62,021 bases of DNA from Prevotella sp. (GTDB taxonomy: Bacteria > Bacteroidota > Bacteroidia > Bacteroidales > Bacteroidaceae), in the NCBI GenBank assembly GCA_017964785.1, contig JAGCRH010000098.1:1-62021 (forward strand). Direction: 5' to 3'. Position numbers and translations under genes: made by a program. Under the pieces are notes generated by a model. That model saw nothing but the letters and a program-made list of their open reading frames with translations, was not told the DNA's origin and did no database searches. Of the stretch, positions 33,052 to 43,107 are shown piece after piece; the stretch's first letter is position 1; every line of letters begins with the position of its first letter.

Positions 33052-36000
33052 CTAACTATCGGCTCTGCGCTTTTTGAAGACCTTCTCCTCGACGGTCTGG
33101 AAGATGACGAAGAGGCAGGGCACGATGAACAGCAGAGCGATGGTGCCGATGAGCATACCGCCGATGGCACCCACGCCCAGCGAGCGGTTACCATTGGCTC
33201 CTACGCCTGTGGCTAATGCCAGGGGCAGCAGACCGAACACCATAGTGAGTGATGTCATCAAAATAGGACGCAGTCGCACGGCGGCGGCATCGAGGGCAGC
33301 AGCCACGATGCCCATGCCCTGACGGCGACGGGCAGAGGCATACTCCGTCAACAGGATGGCTGTCTTCGAGAGCAGGCCAATCAGCATGATTAGTCCCGTC
33401 TGCATATAGATATTATTCTCCAATCCCCACAGATACGCAAAGATGAACGAGCCTGCCAATCCGAAGGGCACGCTCAGGATGACGGCAAGGGGGATGAACA
33501 GACTCTCGTAGAGAGCACAGAGAATGAGATAGATAAAGACGATACAGATGACGAACACCAGCGCTGTAGTATTCTGCGACGACGCCTCCTCGCGCGTCAT
33601 ACCACCAAACTCATAGCCGTAACCCTCAGGCAGTTCCTCAGCAGCCGTCTCACGAATGGCCTGGATCATCTGACCACTGCTGTAACCATCTGCCGCCGTT
33701 CCACTCACGAGAATGGAGGGGAAGAGGTTAAAGCGCGAAAGTGTCTCGCTGCCGTAGATACGTGTCAGGGTGATGTACTGGCCGATGGGTGACATCTCAC
33801 CCGATGCGGTGCGCACGAAGATATTATTGAGCGACTCCGTGTCGAGACGGTACTCCGGCGAGGCCTGCACCATCACACGGTAGAGTTTGGTAAAGCGCAC
33901 GAAGTTGGAGGCATACGAACCGCCGACATAACCACTGAGGGCTTGCAGCACATCGGTAGGCGACACGCCGCGGCGCTTGCATAGGGCGGCATCCACCTCA
34001 ATGCGGTACTGTGGATACTTCAACGAGAAATTGGTGAATGCACGGCTGATCTCCGGACGCTCATTCAGCGCAGCGATAAGTCGGTTGGTTTGCGTCAGCA
34101 GGTCGTTGATGGTACCGCCGTGCTTGTCCTGGATGTGAAGTTCGAAGCCGTTCAGTCGGCCGAAGCCCGGCAACATATTTTGGGTATTTACCTGAATCTT
34201 CGCATTGGCAATGTCGGCAGTGCGACGATATATCTCGTCCACGATGCTCTGCACATCATCGCCCTTGCCTTTGCGCTCACCCCACTTTTTCAGTTTCAGA
34301 GTGAAGTTACCGTTCGATGACGACTGTTCGAAGTTGTTACTGTTTCCGGCGATGAGCGAGTAGATGCGCAACTGCGGCAGGTCTTTGATACGAGCCTCCA
34401 CCTCTTTTAATATATGGTAGGTCTGTTGGAGACTACTGCCCGGCGAGGCCTGCACATTGATAAAGACGGTACCCATGTCCTCGTTGGGCACAAGACCGGT
34501 CTTCGTGGTACGCATCATCCACCCGAGACCCACGATGGCAATCAGTACGAGGACGACAGCCAGCCAGCGCCGCGGGATGAAGCCTGCCACCGATTTCTTA
34601 TAGTGGCCGACCAGAGCGGTGAAACCAGCATTGAACCGGCGGAAGCCCTTGACGCCGTTCTGTTTCTTCATAATCAGTGCACAGAGCGCCGGCGAGAGCG
34701 TCAGTGCATTGAAAAGCGAGATCGCCACCGCGATTGCCATCGTCAGACCGAATTGCGTATAGAATGTTCCCGTGACGCCGTTGATAAAACACACCGGCAC
34801 AAACACCGCCATAAAGACCAACGTCGTTGTGACCAGTGCCGAGGTGATGCCATGCATGGCATCGACCGTCGCCGCATAGGTTCCCTCACCGCTTGTGTCG
34901 AGTTTCGCCTGTACCGCCTCCACCACCACGATGGCATCATCCACCACCGTACCGATGACGAGCACCAAGGCAAAGAGTGTCAGCATATTCAGCGAGAAAC
35001 CGATGGCATAGATCACCGCCAGTGTGGCAATCAGCGACACGACGATAGCGATAGCAGGGATAATAGTAGCCCGCCAACTCTGCAAAAAAATGAACACCAC
35101 AAAGATCACCAGTAGCAGGGCTTCGAAAAGCGTCTCCAAGACACTGGCGATTGATGCATCAAGGAAGTCCTTCTTCGACTCGATATCCTCGATGACGATA
35201 CCGGGCGGCAGCGACTGCCGTATCTCCTCCACCTCACGGTCTATCTGTTTGATGATCTCATTGGCATTCGAGCCCGCCACCTGGTTGATGGAGATGTTCA
35301 CGCCCGGACTACCGTTGGTCTCACCGATGATATTATAGTTCTGCGAACCGAGTTCCACACGGGCGATGTCACCAATACGCAGCACATCGCCGTCTGGCAG
35401 TGAGCGGACGACAAGGTTCTCGTAATCCTTCTCCTCTTCGTAGCGGCCCCGGTATTTGAGCACATACTGGAAGGTATTGGCACTCTCGGCACCGAGGGTA
35501 CCCGTTGCCACCTCCACATTTTGTTCGTCGAGCACTCGGGTGATGTCGCTGGGGATCAGTCCGTAACGAGCCATCTTCAACGGGTCGAGCCAGATACGCA
35601 TCGAGTAGTCGGCACCCATCACGTTCACCTCACCCACACCGGGAATACGGCTCAGGCGCGGCTCGATATTGATCTTTGTATAGTTGGCTAAAAACGAACG
35701 GTCGAAAGTGCTGTCAGGACTGTAAACGGACAACTGCTTGATGTTCGAGGTCTGGCGCTTACGCACGGTGAGACCACTCTTCACCACATCGCTTGGCAGA
35801 CGGCCCTGCACAGCGGCGGCACGGTTCTGCACATTCACCATCGCCATGTCGGGGTCGGTACCCTGACGGAAGAAGATGCCGATGGAGCCTGTCCCGTTAT
35901 TCGAAGCCGACGAGGTCATATACATCATCCCTTCCACGCCATTGATGGCTTCCTCCAACGGTACCACGACACTCTTCTGCACCGTCTCGGCATTGGCACC

Positions 36001-36153
36001 CGTATAACTGGCCATGATACGGACGGTGGGTGGTGCAATCTCAGGGAACTGCTCCAAAGCGAGACGACTCAGTCCGATGATACCCACCAGCACCATCAGC
36101 ACGGAGATCACACCTGCCAGGATCGGTCTGTCGATAAATGTCTTAACGTTCAT
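33052..36153 (-). CDS. RND efflux transporter, HAE1 (AcrB-type) inner-membrane pump
   Basis: 1033 residues, standard for hydrophobe/amphiphile efflux pumps: N-terminal helix NVKTFIDRPILAGVISVLMV, two large periplasmic loops and 12 predicted membrane segments. The fourth-helix motif region LVIGTVVDDAIVVVEAVQ carries the paired acidic residues of the proton relay. It overlaps the upstream adaptor gene by 4 bases (ATGA). No TolC-like outer-membrane gene follows, so the pump must use one encoded elsewhere. Confidence 0.95.
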   Translation of the reverse strand: MNVKTFIDRPILAGVISVLMVLVGIIGLSRLALEQFPEIAPPTVRIMASYTGANAETVQKSVVVPLEEAINGVEGMMYMTSSASNNGTGSIGIFFRQGTDPDMAMVNVQNRAAAVQGRLPSDVVKSGLTVRKRQTSNIKQLSVYSPDSTFDRSFLANYTKINIEPRLSRIPGVGEVNVMGADYSMRIWLDPLKMARYGLIPSDITRVLDEQNVEVATGTLGAESANTFQYVLKYRGRYEEEKDYENLVVRSLPDGDVLRIGDIARVELGSQNYNIIGETNGSPGVNISINQVAGSNANEIIKQIDREVEEIRQSLPPGIVIEDIESKKDFLDASIASVLETLFEALLLVIFVVFIFLQSWRATIIPAIAIVVSLIATLAVIYAIGFSLNMLTLFALVLVIGTVVDDAIVVVEAVQAKLDTSGEGTYAATVDAMHGITSALVTTTLVFMAVFVPVCFINGVTGTFYTQFGLTMAIAVAISLFNALTLSPALCALIMKKQNGVKGFRRFNAGFTALVGHYKKSVAGFIPRRWLAVVLVLIAIVGLGWMMRTTKTGLVPNEDMGTVFINVQASPGSSLQQTYHILKEVEARIKDLPQLRIYSLIAGNSNNFEQSSSNGNFTLKLKKWGERKGKGDDVQSIVDEIYRRTADIANAKIQVNTQNMLPGFGRLNGFELHIQDKHGGTINDLLTQTNRLIAALNERPEISRAFTNFSLKYPQYRIEVDAALCKRRGVSPTDVLQALSGYVGGSYASNFVRFTKLYRVMVQASPEYRLDTESLNNIFVRTASGEMSPIGQYITLTRIYGSETLSRFNLFPSILVSGTAADGYSSGQMIQAIRETAAEELPEGYGYEFGGMTREEASSQNTTALVFVICIVFIYLILCALYESLFIPLAVILSVPFGLAGSFIFAYLWGLENNIYMQTGLIMLIGLLSKTAILLTEYASARRRQGMGIVAAALDAAAVRLRPILMTSLTMVFGLLPLALATGVGANGNRSLGVGAIGGMLIGTIALLFIVPCLFVIFQTVEEKVFKKRRADS

Positions 36154-37253
36154 GGTTTCTTGATCTCTATCCCTTCTTTCAGCAGACCAGCACCCTCAGC
36201 AATGATGGTATCCCCCTCGTTGAGTCCTTCCTCAACGATATACTCCTTACCATTATTCTGGGGGAAGAGCGTGACGGGAGTGGCCTTCGTCTTGCCATCC
36301 ACCACACGATAGACGAACGCACGGTTCTGCAGTTCATAGGTAGCCTCCTGCGGTATGACGACACACTGCGACTGTTGTGTCGGCACGAGGATAGCCGCAC
36401 TACCGCCGTCGCGCAACAGATGTTCCGGATTGGGGAAGACAGCCCGCAGGGCAACAGCACCCGTAGAGGCATCCACCGTTCCACTCACGGCATCGATACG
36501 ACCCTCATGACTATATTCAATACCACTCGCCAGACGGAGTTTTACCGACGGACACTGACGGATAAAGTCGGCATTCGAGCCATAGCGTCCGATGAGGTCG
36601 ATAGCGAACTGCTCCGTGACGGAGAAATAGGCATACATCTCCTTGTCATCAGCAACCGTGACCAACGGCTCACTGATATTGCTGCTGACAAGGGCGCCCA
36701 CATGCCAGGGAATCATAGAGGCCACCCCATCGACGGGACTCTTTACCTCCGTACATGACAACTGCCAACGGGCATTCTTCTCCTGGGCCTTGGCCTGTGC
36801 CAATGCTGCCTCGGCTTCAAGCAAAGCATGACGGGTTGTTTCCAAACTAAACTCACTAACCACACTCCCCTGCCTCAGTTGCTGTTCACTGTTGTAGTTC
36901 ATCTGCGCCGTCGCCAGTTTAGCCTCAGCACTCTTGCGGTTGGCAACTGCCACTTCCAATGCGGCCTGGTAAGGTGTCTGGTCGATGATGAACAGTGTCT
37001 GTCCCCGTCTGACAGCCTTACCCTCCTCCGTACAGATACGGATGATATTACCGGTCACCTGCGGACGAACCTCCACGATTTGCCGTCCTGTGAGTCGGGC
37101 ACTGTACTGTCGGGTGAGCGTCATATCCTTCCGGCTCACCACCATCGTCTTATACTGCACGGCATCGTGCGCCTTTTTTTGCTCACCGACGCAACCGACA
37201 GTCAGCAGACATGCAATAAAGATACAGAAATAATAAGTATAGTTAATTTTCAT
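36150..37253 (-). CDS. RND periplasmic adaptor (AcrA/MexA-type lipoprotein)
   Basis: About 367 residues from ATG 37253 (MKINYTYYFCIFIACLLTVGC, a lipoprotein signal with lipobox cysteine). It contains the biotinyl-lipoyl-like half-motifs (VRPQVTGNIIRICTEEGKAVRRGQTLF; VKSPVDGVAS), a coiled-coil hairpin of modest length between them, and beta-barrel and membrane-proximal domains. Partner of the pump encoded 4 bases into its end. Confidence 0.93.
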   Translation of the reverse strand: MKINYTYYFCIFIACLLTVGCVGEQKKAHDAVQYKTMVVSRKDMTLTRQYSARLTGRQIVEVRPQVTGNIIRICTEEGKAVRRGQTLFIIDQTPYQAALEVAVANRKSAEAKLATAQMNYNSEQQLRQGSVVSEFSLETTRHALLEAEAALAQAKAQEKNARWQLSCTEVKSPVDGVASMIPWHVGALVSSNISEPLVTVADDKEMYAYFSVTEQFAIDLIGRYGSNADFIRQCPSVKLRLASGIEYSHEGRIDAVSGTVDASTGAVALRAVFPNPEHLLRDGGSAAILVPTQQSQCVVIPQEATYELQNRAFVYRVVDGKTKATPVTLFPQNNGKEYIVEEGLNEGDTIIAEGAGLLKEGIEIKKP

Positions 37254-37275
37254 GATGATCGTTGAATAATTCACG

Positions 37276-37308
37276 AAAAGAGATAACCGGGTTGCCCCGA
37301 TTATCTCT
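37276..37308 (-). terminator. Terminator of the glycogen operon
   Basis: Minus strand: GAGATAA / TTATCTC arms around a CGGGG-CAA-CCCGG core, followed by TTTTCG, placed just after the GH57 stop (37316). Confidence 0.65.
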
Positions 37309-37315
37309 CCTGAGG

Positions 37316-38704
37316 TTATTGCTTTGGTGCTTCCTCTTTCTTAGCAGGAGCCTTCTTAGCCGGAGCCTTCTTGGCAGCAGGTTTCTTTTTAGCCTTCGGC
37401 TTGGCAGCCTCCAATTTCTCCAACTTCGATTTCAGACGGATGATCTCCTTGTCCTTCATCTCAATCTCGTCACCCTGGTTCTTGATGGTGGTGAGCAGAC
37501 CTTCCAACTCATCGTTGTCGATGTCGAGCGGATAGAGGGCGTTCACCCTGTTGATGAAGTCACCGAGGATATTCATATAGTTGGTAAAGGCATCAAACGG
37601 GCCGCTATAGATACCACGATCCAGTCCTACGTTCGAGGGCTTGGTAGTCATGAAACGGAAGTTGTTCGAGGCCTGCAGATAGTCCCAGTCCTGATTGATG
37701 CGCGGATCATTGGCGATACGCAGACGGTCTGCCACACTATACAGTTTGTTGAAGGCCTCACGCTGCATGGCGTTACCGAGCCAGCAACTCACATCGCGCT
37801 CCTCATCCACCCACGACAAGGTGTCAGGTACATCGATCTGTCCCACGCTCTTGCATGCCTTGCAAATCTCCGTCGGCGTAGAGAAGGTGATACCCTTCTC
37901 CTTGGCACAGGCAGGCAGTGCATGGATGAAGTCGAGGATGTTCGATGACAACGGCTGGGCGATACCCAGAGCCGAGAGTTCCATGAAGATATTGATGATC
38001 TGCTCCTCTTCCGGCAGACGGGCAATGCGGTCGATATAGGCATCGGCGAAGAGGGGATAGCCCTCCCACTCGGCATTGTTGAAGCGCAGCGAGATATCAT
38101 CCGACAGTTCCACATCGCGAAGCAACAGTTTCAGATTCGGGGCGATATTACAGTTGTAAACGTAGTGCGGCGACTTCCAACCGAGCACGTGCTTAGCACC
38201 TTCTGTCAGCATACCCTTGAAGCCCATCGCAGCAATCTGTGCACCGATGTCATCGCTGTAAATCAATGATGAGTTACGGGCCACGGTGGGTTTCTTACCG
38301 AAGAGTTCCTCAATCTTCGCAGCCTGCTTCTTCACGTCGAGGGCGAAGGTCTCCTCATTAGCCAATGACGACAGACCATGACTATAAGGCTCTGCGAGGA
38401 ATTCCACGCAACCGGTCTCGTTCATCTGCTGCAATTTCTCCAATACCTGCGGGGCGTGCATCTCCAACTGTTCGATACCTGTACCCGACAGCGAGAAGGC
38501 CACCTTGAAGTACTTGCCGTTCTCCTTAATCATGTCGTGCAGGGTGTTCAGTGCCGGCATGTAACTGCGCTCTGCAATGTCGGTGATGCTACGCTCGTTC
38601 TCGTAGTCATCGTAGTAATAATGATCGGTACCGATGTCAAAGAAACGGTAACGTTTCAGATGGATAATCTGATGTATCTCGAAATATAAACAAATCGTTT
38701 TCAT
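37316..38704 (-). CDS. GH57 alpha-amylase-type enzyme with Lys/Ala/Pro tail
   Basis: 462 residues. Residues 1-~390 match bacterial GH57 proteins (KTICLYFEIHQIIHLKRYRFFD, EFLAEPYSHGLSSL, VARNSSLIYSDDIG, LDFIHALP). No signal peptide, so it is cytosolic. Residues ~395-430 form a coiled coil (DDELEGLLTTIKNQGDEIEM), and the last ~30 are a histone-H1-like basic tail of KKAPAKKAP units. It is third in an operon with a glycogen-synthase-like GT4 and a debranching enzyme, which points to intracellular glycogen turnover. The 122-base upstream gap is full of ATTTACTA and AAATCG microrepeats. Confidence 0.9.
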   Translation of the reverse strand: MKTICLYFEIHQIIHLKRYRFFDIGTDHYYYDDYENERSITDIAERSYMPALNTLHDMIKENGKYFKVAFSLSGTGIEQLEMHAPQVLEKLQQMNETGCVEFLAEPYSHGLSSLANEETFALDVKKQAAKIEELFGKKPTVARNSSLIYSDDIGAQIAAMGFKGMLTEGAKHVLGWKSPHYVYNCNIAPNLKLLLRDVELSDDISLRFNNAEWEGYPLFADAYIDRIARLPEEEQIINIFMELSALGIAQPLSSNILDFIHALPACAKEKGITFSTPTEICKACKSVGQIDVPDTLSWVDEERDVSCWLGNAMQREAFNKLYSVADRLRIANDPRINQDWDYLQASNNFRFMTTKPSNVGLDRGIYSGPFDAFTNYMNILGDFINRVNALYPLDIDNDELEGLLTTIKNQGDEIEMKDKEIIRLKSKLEKLEAAKPKAKKKPAAKKAPAKKAPAKKEEAPKQ

Positions 38705-38826
38705 CTCTTAAAAATTTACTATTTACTAATTTTCGATTTTCTATTTATTACTTCTTACTTTCTCTTTACGAAAATCCGCTTCACCATCACTTAAATCGCA
38801 AATCGAAAATCCGTAAATCGAAAATA
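38705..38826. repeat. ATTTACTA / AAATCGAAAAT microrepeat spacer
   Basis: A 122-base AT-rich gap between the GT4 and GH57 genes made of recurring TTTACTA, TTTCGATTTTC and AAATCG words. No gene or clear promoter seen. Confidence 0.6.
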
Positions 38827-40098
38827 TTACTCTTCCCATCCCAAAGTTCTGCGATAGAGCGTACGGATCCAGGCGCCCACCTTCTCCCATGTGATCTGGT
38901 CCACCTCGCGCTTGCCTTCCTCTTTGAGATATTGGAAGAGCGAGTCGTTGTGGCAGATGGAGTAGATGGCATCGGCAAGGGCGTGGATGTCCCAGTAGTC
39001 AACCTTGATACAGTTGTCGAGAATCTCAGCACAGCCACTCTGCTTCGAGATGATCGAAGGCGTACCGCACTGCATGGCCTCCAACGGTGAGATACCAAAC
39101 GGCTCAGACACCGAAGGCATCACATACACATCAGATGCTTTCAGACATTCATAGACCTGCTTGCCGCGCATGAAGCCCGGGAAGTGGAAACGATCCGCAA
39201 TGCCGCGCTCGGCAGCGAGGTGGATCATCGCATCCATCATATCACCAGAGCCAGCCATGCAGAAACGTACGTTACGGGTACGGTGAAGCACCATCGTAGC
39301 AGCCTCTACGAAATACTCAGGTCCCTTCTGCATCGTGATACGACCCAGGAAGGTCACCACCTTCTCCTTACCCGTATGGTCGGGACGCGGGATGGCCTGA
39401 TATTCCTCGGGCAACGGATAGACGGCATTATGCACCGTATAGACCTTACGCGGATCCTGATGGTACTGGTTGATCACCGTCTGACGTGTCAATTCCGACA
39501 CACACATGATACAGTCGGCCCAGTCCATACCGTTCTTCTCTATCGAATAAACCGTTGGGTTCACCTTTCCGCGAGAGCGGTCAAAATCAGTGGCATGCAC
39601 ATGGATACAGAGCGGCTTACCGCTGACCTGCTTGGCATGGATACCGGCAGGGAAGGTCAGCCAGTCGTGTGCATGGATGATATCAAACTCCTCGGCACGG
39701 GCCACCTGCCCGGCAATGATAGAGTAGTTATTGATCTCCTCGTGCAGGTTACCGGGATAGCCTCCCGCAAACTCCATCGCACCGAGGTCGTTCACGTTCA
39801 TATAGTTAAAGTCGGCGTAGATATGGTCACGGAGCCTGAAATAATAGTCAGGATCCATGATGTTCCCTACCCTATTCTTCACATAGTCATAGTCCACATC
39901 ACGCCAGGCGATAGGCACGGCATTCATGGCAACGATACGGCAGGCATGCTGACTCTCATCACCAAACGGATGCGGCAGACAGAGTGTGATATCCATATCG
40001 CCCTGGGCCTTCAAGCCCTCGGAGATACCATAGTTGGCAGTGGCAAGTCCACCGAACACATGAGGAGGATACTCCCATCCAAACATTAATACTTTCAT
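38827..40098 (-). CDS. GT4 glycosyltransferase, glycogen-synthase-like
   Basis: 423 residues, GT-B fold. The N-terminus MKVLMFGWEYPPHVFGGLA has the starch/glycogen-synthase-like nucleotide-sugar loop; IHAHDWLTFPAG and the C-terminal donor site with YVMPSVSEPFGISPLEAMQCG (EX7E type) follow. Best read as the chain-elongating glycogen (or maltosaccharide) synthase of the cluster. 12 bases after the debranching-enzyme gene. Confidence 0.9.
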   Translation of the reverse strand: MKVLMFGWEYPPHVFGGLATANYGISEGLKAQGDMDITLCLPHPFGDESQHACRIVAMNAVPIAWRDVDYDYVKNRVGNIMDPDYYFRLRDHIYADFNYMNVNDLGAMEFAGGYPGNLHEEINNYSIIAGQVARAEEFDIIHAHDWLTFPAGIHAKQVSGKPLCIHVHATDFDRSRGKVNPTVYSIEKNGMDWADCIMCVSELTRQTVINQYHQDPRKVYTVHNAVYPLPEEYQAIPRPDHTGKEKVVTFLGRITMQKGPEYFVEAATMVLHRTRNVRFCMAGSGDMMDAMIHLAAERGIADRFHFPGFMRGKQVYECLKASDVYVMPSVSEPFGISPLEAMQCGTPSIISKQSGCAEILDNCIKVDYWDIHALADAIYSICHNDSLFQYLKEEGKREVDQITWEKVGAWIRTLYRRTLGWEE

Positions 40099-40110
40099 AG
40101 TCGTCCCTCC

Positions 40111-42060
40111 TTATTTTTGATATGAATACTTATCTATGAGTTTCAGGGTGCGCAGGATCTCTGCCACATTCATGGCAAACGACATGGCGCCTCGTCCGTG
40201 GAACGGCGGGTTGCCGTCGAACAACTCAGAGATGGTTCCCAGTGCATGATAGTCCATTTCGTCCTCATAGCCCACGAGTTGACGCTCGATGAAACTCAGA
40301 CGACTGCGTTTGTAGAGTTTCAGACAAGCCTCCATATAGAAGCCACCCAGCCAAGGCCAGGCCGTTCCCTGATGGTAGGCATAGTCGCGCTGTGTCTGCG
40401 GACCCACATAAATCGGGTTGTATCCCCCACTCTTCGGCGAGAGACTGCGGAGTCCCTTCGGTGTGAGCAACTCACGGGTACAGATATCCACCACACTCTT
40501 CATCTGATCCTGAGAGAGCGGCGAGTAGTCGAGTGCCACAGCGAAGATCATATTCGGACGAACCGACCAGTCCATCATATTCCCGTCCACATAGTCGAGC
40601 AGATAGCCGTACTCATTGACGAAAGTTTCCACAAACGACTGCTTCACCTTGTCTGCCAAGGCTTCCAGATGTGTGACGGCTTTAGTATCCTTCTGTTCGG
40701 TAGCCATCGCAGCGCAAAACTTCAAAGCGTTATACCACAGGGCATTGAACTCCACGATATAACCTGAGCGTGGCACCACCGGACGACCATTTGCCGTCGA
40801 GTTCATCCACGTCACGGCTCTGTCGCGTCCGTTCGAATAGAGCAGTCCGTTCTCGTCGAGACGGAGGTTCGGATGTCCGCCCTTCTCGATATATTTCACG
40901 ATGTCCTTGACCAGTTTACCGTATTTCTTGTAGCTAGCCTCCACGCCGACCTCCTTCACATACTGCTGGATGGCCCAGACAGCCCACAGGGGTACGTCGG
41001 GCTGCTCGATCTCGTAAATCTTGGCCGACAGGGGCTTCTCGTCCATAAACTCACGGAGTGCCTTCTCTGCGGTCTTCATCACAAACTCGAAATAGTCCAC
41101 CTCGCCGATGGCCAGTGTCAGACCCGGCAGGGCGATAAACGTATCACGGGCACGTACCTTAAACCAAGGATAGCCAGCCAACAGATAGCGGTCGTCGTTC
41201 TTCTCACGCTTATGGAACTGGTGGGCTGCCGTCACCAGACAGTGATAGAAATTATCACGCGGCACACGGTCGTCCACCTCCTCATCGAAGAGTTTCTTCA
41301 AGGAAGTTGTCTTGCACTGCGAGGTAGAGGCAGCGAAGATAATGCTCTCGCCCTTCTTGATCGGCATCTCGAAATAGCCAGGCACGTAGAGATCCTCGTT
41401 CGAGGCGTAGCCACGCTCCTGCTCCTTCGGATACTCGATGCCACGATACCAGTCGGGCTGGAAGATAAACTCGTTCTTCTTCGAGAACTGCATATACAGG
41501 TCGGGATAGCCGGCATACATACAGGTCTTGATACCGTTGTCCACCGCCTGATACTCCCTGCTGGCAGTCATGTTCTCGTGAGTGAACTGACGCACGCTGC
41601 GGAAGGCCAGGAACGGACGGAACCTCAGTGTGGTGGCCGAATGGGCATCCACCAGCGTATAGCGGATCAGGATGCGGTCCTCATAATGCTGGAAGATCAC
41701 CTCCTTCTTCAAAATCACGCCGCCCACACGGTAGGTAGTCGTCGGCACCTTACTGGCATCAAACTCTCGGATGTACTTGTGTCCGTTAGGACTGAAATTG
41801 TTGCCCTGATACTTGTGGAGGCCCAGGTTGAATTCCGCCCCGTGCTGGATGACCGTACAGTCCAACGACGACAAGAGCACATGGTTCTCATCGTCGAGTT
41901 CTGGTACAGGAACAACCAGCAGACCGTGGTACTTGCGCGTATTGCAGTCTACCAGCGTAGAACTGCTATACGCCCCCGAACGGTTGGTTCTGAGAAATTC
42001 GCGACGGAGACTCTCCTGTAGGTTCGTCATCACGGCTTTTTCTAATCGTAAATAACTCAT
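40111..42060 (-). CDS. Glycogen debranching enzyme (amylo-alpha-1,6-glucosidase type)
   Basis: 649 residues, cytosolic. The N-terminal domain (~20-250, RTNRSGAYSSSTLVDCNTRKYHGLL) is the GDE N-terminal fold. The C-terminal (alpha/alpha)6 barrel contains YPWFKVRARDTFIALPGL, WMNSTANGRPVVPRSGYIVE and AYHQGTAWPWL, matching GDE_C proteins. First gene of the glycogen operon. A TACCTTTG -7 box lies at 42113-42120, giving a leader of about 45 bases. Confidence 0.92.
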   Translation of the reverse strand: MSYLRLEKAVMTNLQESLRREFLRTNRSGAYSSSTLVDCNTRKYHGLLVVPVPELDDENHVLLSSLDCTVIQHGAEFNLGLHKYQGNNFSPNGHKYIREFDASKVPTTTYRVGGVILKKEVIFQHYEDRILIRYTLVDAHSATTLRFRPFLAFRSVRQFTHENMTASREYQAVDNGIKTCMYAGYPDLYMQFSKKNEFIFQPDWYRGIEYPKEQERGYASNEDLYVPGYFEMPIKKGESIIFAASTSQCKTTSLKKLFDEEVDDRVPRDNFYHCLVTAAHQFHKREKNDDRYLLAGYPWFKVRARDTFIALPGLTLAIGEVDYFEFVMKTAEKALREFMDEKPLSAKIYEIEQPDVPLWAVWAIQQYVKEVGVEASYKKYGKLVKDIVKYIEKGGHPNLRLDENGLLYSNGRDRAVTWMNSTANGRPVVPRSGYIVEFNALWYNALKFCAAMATEQKDTKAVTHLEALADKVKQSFVETFVNEYGYLLDYVDGNMMDWSVRPNMIFAVALDYSPLSQDQMKSVVDICTRELLTPKGLRSLSPKSGGYNPIYVGPQTQRDYAYHQGTAWPWLGGFYMEACLKLYKRSRLSFIERQLVGYEDEMDYHALGTISELFDGNPPFHGRGAMSFAMNVAEILRTLKLIDKYSYQK

Positions 42061-42112
42061 AGTTCCTAAGTAGGTTTTTATCTTAATTCAATTTGTTTTT
42101 AGTTTGAATTTC

Positions 42113-42120
42113 CAAAGGTA
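42113..42120 (-). promoter_or_regulatory. -7 box of the glycogen operon
   Basis: TACCTTTG on the minus strand, about 53 bases upstream of the debranching-enzyme ATG; -33 not convincing. Confidence 0.5.
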
Positions 42121-42168
42121 GGCATTTTTCGGCAATTGGCATAAGGATTGCGCATTATTTAACAAATA

Positions 42169-43107
42169 TTATGCCGGAATCAGGAAATTGATGACCTCCT
42201 GCTCCACATTCACGCAGAACGAGCCCACAGGAGTCTTCATCAGTCTGCCGTCGACACCCACCATCGCCTTCTTGGCGTATTCCACCTGTACCTCCGTGGT
42301 GCGATAGGGATGCACACTGCGGTGGTTCAGGAACCGTCCGGTGACCAACAGCCACAGCCCCTCTATCAGTTGCACCACCTCGGGATGGTACACCACCGAC
42401 ACATCGAGCATGCCGTTGTAAGGCACGGCATTCGGTGTCTGTCCGTAGCCCGGCCCCGAACCGATGCAGACGGTCATCACCTTCCGGTCGATCACATCGC
42501 TGTTGATGCGGAGTTTCATCTTGTACTCCATGCGGTGGAAGAGCATCACGAAGAGCGACGATATAAAGGATAAGGTACGCGAGCCGAAGAGGCGCCGTGT
42601 CTGTCGGCGCAGGTTCATGATGTCGGCTGTCATACCGATGTTCAGGCAGTTCAGGAAATAGCGGTGACACTTCTCGCCGTTGGCGTTCGTATAACGGATG
42701 CAGCCCAGGTCCACCGTGCGGATGCGTCGCTGCACCAGCCAGTCGATGGTCTGTTCTATCTTGTCCTCATCGAAGTCCCAGAAGCGTGCGAAGTCGTTCA
42801 TCACGCCGTTGGGAATCACGCCGAGGGCGATCTCCTCGCGGACGGACTTCTCTTCCATCATCAGACAGTTCACGGCATCGTTCAGTGCCGAGTCACCGCC
42901 CACGATGACGATGGTCTTGTAGCCATTCGTGATCATCATCTTGATGAGTCGCTCCACACTGTCGGCTGTCTCACTCTGCACCATATCGTACTGCACCCCG
43001 CGCTCGTCGAGTATCTTCTGTATCTTCTCCCAACGCTTGCGTGTGCCGCTGATGATTCCCGTCCTGGGGCAATACAGGATGCCCCACCTTGTCGTCTCTA
43101 CTGCCAT
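42169..43107 (-). CDS. Diacylglycerol/sphingosine-kinase-family lipid kinase
   Basis: About 312 residues from ATG 43107 (MAVETTRWGILYCP). The longer frame reads back into miaA. DAGK catalytic-domain features are the nucleotide loop IVIVGGDSALNDAVN (a GGDGT variant), GVIPNGVMNDFARFW and the later GVDGRLM. Such Bacteroidetes proteins can be sphingolipid or diacylglycerol kinases; the substrate is not determined. The loop has Ser where GGDGT normally has Gly, which may affect ATP binding. Its start overlaps the miaA end by 10 bases. Confidence 0.85.
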   Translation of the reverse strand: MAVETTRWGILYCPRTGIISGTRKRWEKIQKILDERGVQYDMVQSETADSVERLIKMMITNGYKTIVIVGGDSALNDAVNCLMMEEKSVREEIALGVIPNGVMNDFARFWDFDEDKIEQTIDWLVQRRIRTVDLGCIRYTNANGEKCHRYFLNCLNIGMTADIMNLRRQTRRLFGSRTLSFISSLFVMLFHRMEYKMKLRINSDVIDRKVMTVCIGSGPGYGQTPNAVPYNGMLDVSVVYHPEVVQLIEGLWLLVTGRFLNHRSVHPYRTTEVQVEYAKKAMVGVDGRLMKTPVGSFCVNVEQEVINFLIPA

